DNA from: Prevotella sp.
GTDB lineage: Bacteria; Bacteroidota; Bacteroidia; Bacteroidales; Dysgonomonadaceae
NCBI GenBank assembly: GCA_031260865.1
Contig: JAISKQ010000186.1
Span: 1-17,204 of the forward strand
DNA length: 17,204 nucleotides
Reading direction: 5' to 3'
The translations under genes and the position numbers were made by a program. Within the stretch, counting starts at the first letter, position 1; each line of letters opens with the position of its first letter. The notes below the pieces were generated by a model. The model was not told the DNA's origin. It was given only the letters and a program-made list of their open reading frames with translations, and did not search any database. Shown here piece by piece: positions 6,771 to 12,972 of the stretch.

Positions 6771-7172
6771 GTTTTGAGTTTACAAGCTTGCAAGTGTACA
6801 AGTTTACAAGAACGAAGAATGGAGCGAAGCGGTGATAACCGAAAAGTGTTACTTTTGTCACCTTTTTAAAGTTTTGAGTTTACGAGCTTGCAAGTGTACA
6901 AGTTTACAAGAGCGAAAAATGGAGCGAAGCGGTGACGACTGAAAAGTGTTACTTTTGTCACCTTTTTCAAGTTTTGAGTTTACGAGCTTGCAAGTGTACA
7001 AGTTTACAAGAACGAAGAATGGAGCGAAGCGGTGAAGACTGAAAAGTGTTACTTTTGTCACCTTTTTCAAGTTTTGAGTTTACGAGAGTTCTATCAAGCG
7101 AGTAAACTTGAATTCTAGTAAACTACTTACTGACTGCTGACTGAAAACTGTTACGTTTGTTACTTTTTTTTA
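6771..7172 (+). repeat. Tandem 100-bp repeats (3 close copies plus 1 decayed)
   Basis: Units start at 6771, 6871 and 6971 with an exact 100-bp period, beginning GTTTTGAGTTTAC. A fourth copy (7071-7172, about 102 bp) keeps only its two ends. Each close copy contains 'AGCTTGCAAGTGTACAAG', 'ATGGAGCGAAGCGGTGA', and a hairpin GGTGA...AAAAGT-GTT-ACTTTT...TCACC followed by five T (6831-6867, 6931-6967, 7031-7067). Each also has TACTTTTG, a match to the -7 consensus. The minus-strand frame across it (6858-7070) is translated repeat and not a gene. The stretch before it (6721-6770) is made of short 'aatgagt/aataagt' words. The whole acn-citrate synthase spacer (6663-7319) holds no gene. Confidence 0.92.
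6831..7067 (+). terminator. Three repeat-borne hairpin/T-tract terminators
   Basis: Within each 100-bp unit GGTGA pairs with TCACC and AAAAGT with ACTTTT (3-nt loop), and TTTTT follows. The three lie at 6831-6867, 6931-6967 and 7031-7067. The asymmetric inner bulge (about 6 nt against 1 nt) weakens each stem, but in series they could end aconitase transcription before citrate synthase. Confidence 0.5.
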
Positions 7173-7192
7173 ACGATTAGTTTTTAATCGTT
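7152..7192 (+). promoter_or_regulatory. Possible citrate synthase promoter and leader hairpin
   Basis: TACGTTTG (7152-7159) fits the -7 consensus, although no -33 TTTG is seen at the right distance. It is followed by a perfect 8-bp hairpin AACGATTA/TAATCGTT (7172-7179, 7185-7192; 5-nt loop). If used, it gives a leader of about 150 nt. The hairpin could instead be the last termination signal after aconitase. Confidence 0.3.
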
Positions 7193-7319
7193 GGTCGTAG
7201 GCTTTTAGCTGTTGACCGAAGGTACAACCTTTCTGTCGAAAACCAAATTAAGTTAATTCTTGTTTAAGATAAGAACGCCATTGATAAATAATAATAGAGA
7301 CACAATAATAATAGATACT

Positions 7320-8681
7320 ATGGACAAAGTAAAAGACCAAGAAATTATAAACAGAATATCAGACACTGTACGTTCAACAAGCGACATAGACAATGAGTTG
7401 TTCAAATCGTTTAATGTAAAGCGGGGACTTCGCAATGAAGATCATACGGGAGTTATCGTGGGATTAACCAAGGTAGGAGATGTCGTCGGCTACGAGCGTA
7501 ACGAGGAAGGCAAATTGACTCCGATACCCGGCAGGTTGATTTATAGAGGAATAAGCATCGAGGATATAGTAAAAGGCGCTCAAAGTGAAGACAGGCTTGG
7601 ATTTGAAGAAGTGGTTTACCTTATTCTTTCGGGAAATTTACCTAACCGGGATGAACTGAATGAATTTTCAGGCATGATAAGCCGTACCATGTATCTGAAT
7701 CCTAAGATTGTGATGCACATATTAGACCTTGTAGGAAAAGACATCATGAATTATCTGTCGAGGTGTGTGCTGGAGTTATATACATTCGACGACAAACCGG
7801 ATGAGACGACGCCCGAAAACCTGATTAAACAATCCATAAACCTGATAGCGACATTCCCTACCATTGTGGCATACGCCCACAACGCGTTAAGGCACGAACG
7901 GGGGAAATCCCTGCACATCAGACATCCTCAGCCGAATCTTTCCCTTGCCGAAAACTTCCTTTATATGATGAAGGGTAGCCAGAATTATACGCCGTTGGAT
8001 GTAAAAATACTGGATTTAGCCTTGATGGTTCATGCCGACCACGGCGGAGGTAATAACTCTACATTCACCGTGCGCGTGACCAGTTCGACCGGCACGGACA
8101 CCTATTCCGCCATAGCAGCCGGTATCGGCTCACTGAAAGGTCCTTTGCACGGAGGAGCCAATATCAAAGTGATAGATATGATGAAAACCATCAAAGCGAA
8201 TGTGACAGATTGGACAAACGTAGCCGAAATAGACTGTTTCCTTCAGAAAATATTAAACAAGCAGGCTTATGACAAAACAGGGCTTATTTATGGTATAGGA
8301 CACGCTATTTACACCATATCCGACCCTCGCACCGTGCTTCTGAAAGAAATGGCGAGGGATTTAGCTGTTGAAAAAGGAAGAGAAGACGAGTTTAACTTTT
8401 ACAGTTTATTGGAAGAACGCGCCATATACAACTTTATGGAGATGAAAGGCAAGAATGTAAATAAGCAAGTGTGCGCCAACGTTGACTTCTATTCGGGATT
8501 TGTATATGATATGATAGGGCTTCCGCAAGAAATATACACCCCTCTGTTTGCCATGGCGCGCATTGTGGGATGGGCTGCCCACCGTATAGAGGAGCTTAAT
8601 TTTAAACAAAAACGAATAATCCGCCCCGCTTACAAGAACGCGGCTGAAATACGGAAATACACACCTATTGATAAAAGATAA
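7320..8681 (+). CDS. gltA: Citrate synthase (453 aa)
   Basis: Condenses oxaloacetate and acetyl-CoA to citrate in the cytoplasm. The catalytic triad is recognisable: His277 in 'GPLHGGAN', His328 in 'GIGHAIYTISDPR' and Asp389 in 'NVDFYSG'. The C-terminal Arg region 'AHRIEEL' is also present. Length fits the longer Bacteroidetes-type enzyme. The frame is open back to a TTG at 7260, but the ATG at 7320 gives the expected N-terminus (MDKVKDQEII...IDNELF...KRGLRNEDHTG) and is preferred. The usual GHRVY next to the second catalytic His reads GHAIY here. Separated from aconitase by 657 bp, it is probably transcribed independently. Confidence 0.96.
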   Translation: MDKVKDQEIINRISDTVRSTSDIDNELFKSFNVKRGLRNEDHTGVIVGLTKVGDVVGYERNEEGKLTPIPGRLIYRGISIEDIVKGAQSEDRLGFEEVVYLILSGNLPNRDELNEFSGMISRTMYLNPKIVMHILDLVGKDIMNYLSRCVLELYTFDDKPDETTPENLIKQSINLIATFPTIVAYAHNALRHERGKSLHIRHPQPNLSLAENFLYMMKGSQNYTPLDVKILDLALMVHADHGGGNNSTFTVRVTSSTGTDTYSAIAAGIGSLKGPLHGGANIKVIDMMKTIKANVTDWTNVAEIDCFLQKILNKQAYDKTGLIYGIGHAIYTISDPRTVLLKEMARDLAVEKGREDEFNFYSLLEERAIYNFMEMKGKNVNKQVCANVDFYSGFVYDMIGLPQEIYTPLFAMARIVGWAAHRIEELNFKQKRIIRPAYKNAAEIRKYTPIDKR

Positions 8682-8690
8682 TGAAACAAT

Positions 8691-8720
8691 TTTGTTAAAA
8701 ATAAAATTTCTTTATCTTTT
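8691..8720 (+). promoter_or_regulatory. Promoter of the DUF2807 lipoprotein gene
   Basis: TTTG (8691-8694), an 18-nt spacer and TATCTTTT (8713-8720, one base off TAnnTTTG) lie about 65 nt before the start codon, just past the citrate synthase stop. Confidence 0.45.
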
Positions 8721-8782
8721 TTGTAACCAAAATAAAAGTCATTACGTCTTATTAATTAATAAAGCACCAATAATCAAAAAAA

Positions 8783-9508
8783 ATGATAAACATGAAATCA
8801 ATTTTATACACAATCAGCATCTGTTTATTCGCGCTGACATTTCAGTCTTGTTCATTCAACTCGATAAGAGGCAATGGAATCATCGTAAATAAAGAAATCA
8901 GTATATCCGATTATCAAAAAATAGATTTTAACGGAGGCTGTGAACTTATTTACGAGCAAAAAGCCGACACAGCTCCTTATATCCGTATCGAAACAGACGA
9001 AAACATTTTCCCTCTATTAATCATAAATATAGAAGATAACACATTGACCATAAAGAGTAAAGAGAATATAAATCCAACAAAATATATAATATACACTAAT
9101 TCCACCGGGCTGACCGACCTAAGCATCAGCGGGTCGATGAAAGCTCTGCTGAAAGGTAAATTGGAAACTTCAAACTTGGATATATCGGTTTCGGGCAGTG
9201 GAAATATCATAGCCGACAACCTTCTATGCAACACGCTATCAACCAAAGTATCAGGATCGGGTGATATAACAGCGACAGGCAAAGCGACCACCATTGACAG
9301 CCGAATTTCGGGTAGTGCGAAAATCAATGTCACAAACTTAATCGCTGATTCAGTAAGTTGCTCGGTATCAGGAAGCGGTGAATTTTATGTGAACGCGAAC
9401 GATTACCTGAATGTAAGCATATCCGGTAGCGGAAGTGTAAAATATAAAGGAAATCCGAAGATAGAACAGTCAATATCCGGCTCGGGAAAAATAACAAGGG
9501 AAGAATAA
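8783..9508 (+). CDS. DUF2807 (GIN-domain) lipoprotein, putative beta-helix (241 aa)
   Basis: The N-terminus is a lipoprotein signal: hydrophobic ILYTISICLFALTFQS, then Cys23 (start may instead be Met4 at 8792). The early mature part has the family's 'ISDYQKIDFNGGCELIYEQ' pattern, followed by 'IETDENIFPLL'. From residue 116 come seven SGS or SGSG turns spaced 18-21 residues apart (116, 137, 157, 176, 196, 214, 232), typical of a right-handed parallel beta-helix of the 'head domain of transmembrane putative auto-transporter adhesin' family. It is probably anchored in the envelope. Biochemical function is unknown for the family and adhesin activity is not shown. A hairpin at 9526-9560 ends the gene. 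Confidence 0.85.
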   Translation: MINMKSILYTISICLFALTFQSCSFNSIRGNGIIVNKEISISDYQKIDFNGGCELIYEQKADTAPYIRIETDENIFPLLIINIEDNTLTIKSKENINPTKYIIYTNSTGLTDLSISGSMKALLKGKLETSNLDISVSGSGNIIADNLLCNTLSTKVSGSGDITATGKATTIDSRISGSAKINVTNLIADSVSCSVSGSGEFYVNANDYLNVSISGSGSVKYKGNPKIEQSISGSGKITREE

Positions 9509-9525
9509 GGAATTTACAATAAAAA

Positions 9526-9560
9526 ACAAAAGGCTATCCATTTAGCGGATAACCTTTTGT
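9526..9560. terminator. Bidirectional terminator between convergent genes
   Basis: ACAAAAGG-c-TATCC (9526-9539) pairs with GGATA-a-CCTTTTGT (9547-9560) across a 7-nt loop, with A-rich and T-rich ends that suit both strands. It lies between the DUF2807 gene and the minus-strand 91-aa gene. Confidence 0.75.
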
Positions 9561-9614
9561 TATTCCAAAAAAAAAATTGTCAAAAACATAATAACACCGT
9601 GTAAAACAAAACAC

Positions 9615-9890
9615 TTACATCCCTATTTGAGTTTTAATATAATTTTTGGCGTCATCTTCGTTCAAAAAATACAAAAGACCTTTAAACTCAAAAGGAAACT
9701 GGTCAAAAGGTAATTGCAACCGTCTTTTTTCACAAGATAACGAAAAATCTTCATACGTAGTCGTTGTAAAATTAATCTTTTCATCCGAAAAAATACGGAA
9801 TGCATTAATTGACAATCTTTTGGGATCTACTTTATATAAAGTATCCCCAACTTTTACAGTGACTTTAGATTTCATTTGTTCTATCTTCAT
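9615..9890 (-). CDS. Hypothetical protein (91 aa)
   Basis: Not recognised. It is a small soluble protein with no signal peptide or membrane segment, with alternating hydrophobic strands at 8-20 ('KVTVKVGDTLYKV') and a C-terminal helix ('LNEDDAKNYIKTQIG'). It could start at Met1 or Met6. It converges on the DUF2807 gene, with which it shares a terminator, and is preferred over an overlapping plus-strand frame (9646-9942) because its composition is more protein-like. No clear promoter is seen upstream. Confidence 0.55.
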   Translation of the reverse strand: MKIEQMKSKVTVKVGDTLYKVDPKRLSINAFRIFSDEKINFTTTTYEDFSLSCEKRRLQLPFDQFPFEFKGLLYFLNEDDAKNYIKTQIGM

Positions 9891-10191
9891 AATCTTACAA
9901 CAAACAGGTCAAACACTTTGTTTAGCGAATACGCCGTTTTAACATACTAAAAGTATAAAAATATGCACATTAGAAGAAAAAGTATAAATATTTTCACAAA
10001 AATCATTAAAATCGATTATTCAGATAAGTCACATGTCCATTCCCATCCTAATTATAAAGCTATTAAGTAACAAATTTCCAACATGACACTCTGTTAAGAG
10101 AAAAAGATTTTATATTATTTTAATTTCTTTGTCTTATAATTTAATAGTACCTTTGCGACGAACTAAATAATAACTTTTATTCAAATAAATC
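9891..10191. other. Intergenic region, promoter only
   Basis: This 301-bp AT-rich spacer lies between the divergent 91-aa gene and methylmalonyl-CoA epimerase. Apart from the epimerase promoter near its right end and a small ATACT/AGTAT inverted repeat near 9945, nothing is seen in it. Confidence 0.6.
10128..10155 (+). promoter_or_regulatory. Promoter of the methylmalonyl-CoA cluster
   Basis: TACCTTTG (10148-10155) is an exact TAnnTTTG followed by C, the form common in Bacteroidetes. TTTG at 10128-10131 is a possible -33 with a short 16-nt spacer. The expected leader is about 30 nt. Confidence 0.65.
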
Positions 10192-10605
10192 ATGGATATT
10201 TCGCACATTGAACATTTAGGAATTGCCGTAAAAAGCATTGAAGAACAATTACCTTATTATGAAGGCGTTTTAGGTCTAAAATGCTATAGTGTAGAAGTTG
10301 TAGCAGATCAAAAAGTAAAGACTGCTTTCTTTAAAGTAGGACAAACAAAAATTGAACTTCTTGAGCCAACCAGCCCTGACAGTACAATTGCTAATTTCAT
10401 CGAAAAAAGAGGCGAAGGAATTCACCACATCGCATGGTGTGTTGAAGACGGAGTAGCCAACGCGCTTGCCGAAGTAGAAGCTAAAGGCGTTCGATTGATA
10501 GATAAAGCGCCACGTCGCGGGGCAGAAGGTTTGGATATAGCATTCCTTCATCCAAAAACCACAGGCAGCGTGCTGACAGAGCTTTGTGAAACTCCAAAAA
10601 AATAA
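10192..10605 (+). CDS. mce: Methylmalonyl-CoA epimerase (137 aa)
   Basis: Interconverts the (R)- and (S)-methylmalonyl-CoA epimers, linking methylmalonyl-CoA mutase with decarboxylation or carboxylation in the succinate-propionate route. It is a small vicinal-oxygen-chelate (glyoxalase fold) protein with the two-repeat layout. The expected metal and catalytic residues are visible: His8 in 'IEHLGIAV', the 'KIELLEP' strand (Glu55), His78-His79 in 'GIHHIAW' and Glu130 in 'VLTELCE'. Length is typical. It is followed after 90 bp by mmdA, as in Bacteroides and Porphyromonas clusters, but a strong hairpin/T-tract stands between them. Confidence 0.93.
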   Translation: MDISHIEHLGIAVKSIEEQLPYYEGVLGLKCYSVEVVADQKVKTAFFKVGQTKIELLEPTSPDSTIANFIEKRGEGIHHIAWCVEDGVANALAEVEAKGVRLIDKAPRRGAEGLDIAFLHPKTTGSVLTELCETPKK

Positions 10606-10611
10606 AACAAG

Positions 10612-10656
10612 AAAAGAACTTTACTCATTGATAACAAATGCGGTAGAGTTCTTTTT
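10612..10656 (+). terminator. Intrinsic terminator/attenuator between mce and mmdA
   Basis: AAGAACTTTACTCATT (10614-10629) pairs with AATGcGGTAGAGTTCTT (10637-10653), with G-T wobbles and one bulged C. The loop is 7 nt and the T-tract continues to 10656. It begins 7 nt after the mce stop, so part of the transcripts probably stop here and mmdA expression is lowered or set separately. Confidence 0.8.
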
Positions 10657-10695
10657 GTTATAGCTTACATTTATTAGAATTTAAAATATTAAAAC

Positions 10696-12246
10696 ATGAG
10701 CCAACTTGAAAAAGTAAAAGAGCTGATAGAACTTCGTGCTAAAGCTCGCCTTGGCGGAGGAGAAAAAAGAATTGACGCTCAGCATGCAAAAGGCAAATAT
10801 ACCGCACGCGAACGCATAGCAATCTTGCTTGACGAAGGAAGTTTCGAAGAGTTTGATATGTTTGTGGAACACCGCAGTACAAACTTTGGAATGGAAAAAC
10901 AAAAGTTCCTTGGAGATGGTGTTGTCACCGGTTGCGGTACTATCGATGGACGTTTAGTTTATATCTTTGCGCAAGACTTTACCGTAATCGGAGGATCACT
11001 ATCCGAAACGATGGCGTTGAAAATATGCAAAGTGATGGATATGGCAATGAAAGTAGGAGCTCCGGTAATCGGTATTAACGATTCGGGTGGCGCACGTATT
11101 CAGGAAGGCGTCAACGCCCTTGCCGGATATGCCGAAATCTTCCAACGCAATATTCTCGCGTCAGGCGTGATACCTCAAATATCAGGCATTTTCGGCCCTT
11201 GTGCCGGCGGCGCCGTATATTCTCCCGCTTTGACCGACTTCACGTTGATGACGGAAGGCACATCTTATATGTTCCTTACCGGACCTAAAGTTGTGAAAAC
11301 AGTGACAGGTGAAGATGTAACTCAGGAAGAACTTGGAGGCGCAAGCGTACATACCACTAAATCAGGTGTCGCTCATTTCTCGGTAGGAAATGAAGATGAC
11401 GGTATCTCCCTGATTCGCCAACTATATGGCTTCCTTCCTCAAAACAATATGGAAGAAGCACCTCGCAAAGAATGTACCGACCCTATCGCGAGAATGGAAG
11501 ATTCCCTTAACGAAATCATACCCGACAACCCGAACAAACCATACGACATGTATGAAGTTATCGGCGCTGTGATAGACAATGGAGAATTTCTTGAAGTACA
11601 CGCTAATTATGCTAAAAATATCATTATAGGTTTTGCCCGTATGAACGGACAATCCGTTGGGGTAGTAGCCAATCAGCCTAAATATCTGGCAGGTGTATTA
11701 GACATCAACGCTTCGCGCAAAGCTGCCCGCTTTGTACGTTTCTGCGATGCCTTCAACATTCCGTTGGTTACATTGGTGGATGTACCGGGATTCCTTCCTG
11801 GAACAGGACAAGAATACGGCGGCGTTATCACTCATGGTGCCAAACTTCTTTATGCTTACGGCGAAGCTACTGTGCCTAAGGTAACCGTAACACTTCGTAA
11901 GTCTTATGGAGGTTCTCACATCGTGATGAGTTGTAAACAACTTCGCGGAGACATTAACTACGCATGGCCAACCGCCGAAATCGCGGTGATGGGCGCAGAT
12001 GGCGCGGCTGAAGTATTATACGCGAAAGATATCAAAGACGCTCCGAATCCGGCAGAAGCTCTCGCCGCTAAGAAAGAAGAATATAACAAACTGTTCTGCA
12101 ATCCATTCAATGCCGCTCGTTACGGTTATATCGATGATGTTATCGAACCGCGCAACACTCGTTTCCGTGTCATCCGCGCTTTGGAACAATTGAGAACTAA
12201 AAAGCAAGTTAATCCTTCCAAAAAGCACGATAACCTGCCATTATAA
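10696..12246 (+). CDS. mmdA: Methylmalonyl-CoA decarboxylase alpha subunit / acyl-CoA carboxyltransferase (516 aa)
   Basis: The carboxyltransferase moves the carboxyl group between methylmalonyl-CoA and biotin on the carrier protein encoded downstream. Two crotonase-fold halves are seen. The N-half has '[11 protein letters not shown]' (99-109), '[12 protein letters not shown]' (127-138) and the oxyanion loop '[16 protein letters not shown]' (167-182). The C-half has '[28 protein letters not shown]' (361-388) and '[12 protein letters not shown]' (422-433). The sequence cannot by itself separate a decarboxylase alpha subunit from a propionyl-CoA carboxylase beta subunit. The neighbours mce and mmdC, and the lack of a biotin carboxylase gene here, favour the decarboxylase reading as in Bacteroidales. 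No beta subunit gene follows. Confidence 0.93.
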   Translation: MSQLEKVKELIELRAKARLGGGEKRIDAQHAKGKYTARERIAILLDEGSFEEFDMFVEHRSTNFGMEKQKFLGDGVVTGCGTIDGRLVYIFAQDFTVIGGSLSETMALKICKVMDMAMKVGAPVIGINDSGGARIQEGVNALAGYAEIFQRNILASGVIPQISGIFGPCAGGAVYSPALTDFTLMTEGTSYMFLTGPKVVKTVTGEDVTQEELGGASVHTTKSGVAHFSVGNEDDGISLIRQLYGFLPQNNMEEAPRKECTDPIARMEDSLNEIIPDNPNKPYDMYEVIGAVIDNGEFLEVHANYAKNIIIGFARMNGQSVGVVANQPKYLAGVLDINASRKAARFVRFCDAFNIPLVTLVDVPGFLPGTGQEYGGVITHGAKLLYAYGEATVPKVTVTLRKSYGGSHIVMSCKQLRGDINYAWPTAEIAVMGADGAAEVLYAKDIKDAPNPAEALAAKKEEYNKLFCNPFNAARYGYIDDVIEPRNTRFRVIRALEQLRTKKQVNPSKKHDNLPL

Positions 12247-12264
12247 TCTCTAAAATAAAATAAT

Positions 12265-12444
12265 ATGAGTAATAATGATATATCGGCAGACGTACTAGTT
12301 GCTATCGCAATGGCTCTGTATGAAATACAAGATCAGGTGCATGATGTGGAAAGCAACATTCTTACTCTGAAAAGACCACAGCAGGAATATCTGCCTTGGA
12401 CAGGTGTAGGGCATGGTATGTTAGTAAAGCCAAATAAGAAATAA
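12265..12444 (+). CDS. Small protein of the methylmalonyl-CoA decarboxylase cluster (59 aa)
   Basis: An ATG 18 bp after the mmdA stop opens a 59-codon frame beginning MSNNDISADVLVAIAMALYE and ending in TAA at 12444, 39 bp before the biotin carrier gene. The 'AIAMALYE...VHDVESNILTLKR...YLPW' pattern resembles the short soluble proteins found at this place in Bacteroidetes clusters, which look like the C-terminal part of OadG/delta subunits (typically ending YSPWSSKI). No membrane helix is present. It may help to assemble the carboxyltransferase with the biotin carrier (inference). The tail departs from the usual WSSKI form. Confidence 0.7.
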   Translation: MSNNDISADVLVAIAMALYEIQDQVHDVESNILTLKRPQQEYLPWTGVGHGMLVKPNKK

Positions 12445-12483
12445 AAAGGTCAGCCGACCCTAATAACTTGAAAAAAAAGTTGT

Positions 12484-12897
12484 ATGAAAAAGTTTAAATA
12501 TAAAATAAACGGCAAAGAATACGAAGTAGCCGTAAACAAATTAGAAGAGACTCTTGCCGAAGTAGAAGTAAATGGCGCTACTTACAGCGTGGAGTTGGAA
12601 AAGAAAGAAGAGGAAGTTGCCGCCCCTAAAATCCAGCGTCCCGTCGCTTCTTCCACCGGTGGAAGCAAAACGTCGGGTAGCGGCGCGGGCAGTGTAAAAT
12701 CACCACTTCCGGGCATCATTATCAATGTATTGGTAAATGTAGGCGATGAAGTAAAAAAAGGTCAGACTTTAATTATGCTTGAAGCCATGAAAATGGAAAA
12801 CGCGATTCAAGCGCCTCAGGATGGTAAAATCACTGAGATAAGTGTAGCTAAAGGCGACTCTGTTTTAGAAGGAGTACTGCTGATTACTATCGGTTAA
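12484..12897 (+). CDS. mmdC: Biotin carboxyl carrier protein of methylmalonyl-CoA decarboxylase (137 aa)
   Basis: Carries the carboxyl group on biotin between the carboxyltransferase and its partner subunit. The C-terminal biotinyl domain (about 68-137) has the signature 'EAMKMENAI', with Lys103 as the biotinylation site. Conserved 'PLPGIIINVLVNVGDEV' and 'APQDGKI' flank it. The N-terminus (1-40) is a small beta domain ('KYKINGKEYEVAV'), joined by a flexible A/P/S/G-rich linker (45-70). Context, directly after mmdA and the 59-aa gene, identifies it as the gamma/carrier subunit. A strong terminator follows, so the operon ends here. Confidence 0.94.
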   Translation: MKKFKYKINGKEYEVAVNKLEETLAEVEVNGATYSVELEKKEEEVAAPKIQRPVASSTGGSKTSGSGAGSVKSPLPGIIINVLVNVGDEVKKGQTLIMLEAMKMENAIQAPQDGKITEISVAKGDSVLEGVLLITIG

Positions 12898-12917
12898 AGC
12901 GATAAAATAATAGAATG

Positions 12918-12951
12918 AGAGGCTGCTTTGATTTTTCAGAGCAGCCTCTTG
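12918..12951. terminator. Strong terminator after mmdC
   Basis: AGAGGCTGCTTTGA (12918-12931) pairs with TCAGAGCAGCCTCT (12936-12949) with one T-G wobble, a TTTT loop, and TTGTTATATTT after it. It also stands at the end of the convergent P-type ATPase gene and may serve both strands. Confidence 0.88.
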
Positions 12952-12972
12952 TTATATTTACCCGACATTAAA

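Noticed and set aside
6858..7070. Minus-strand 70-codon open frame in the repeat array
   Set aside because: It is translated tandem repeat. The 100-bp period is not a multiple of three, the frame shows no protein-like features, and the region is better explained as non-coding repeats.
6721..7172. CRISPR array
   Set aside because: The units are contiguous 100-bp tandem copies with no alternating short repeats and unique spacers, and no cas gene is present.
7260..7319. TTG start giving citrate synthase 20 more residues
   Set aside because: The extra N-terminus is unlike citrate synthases, and the ATG at 7320 gives the family's normal start.
8977..9333. 118-codon minus-strand frame opposite the DUF2807 gene
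   Set aside because: It reflects the repeated SGSG codons of the lipoprotein on the other strand.
9646..9942. 98-codon plus-strand frame opposite the 91-aa gene
   Set aside because: It overlaps the more protein-like minus-strand frame, has a low-quality composition and runs to the edge of the promoterless spacer.
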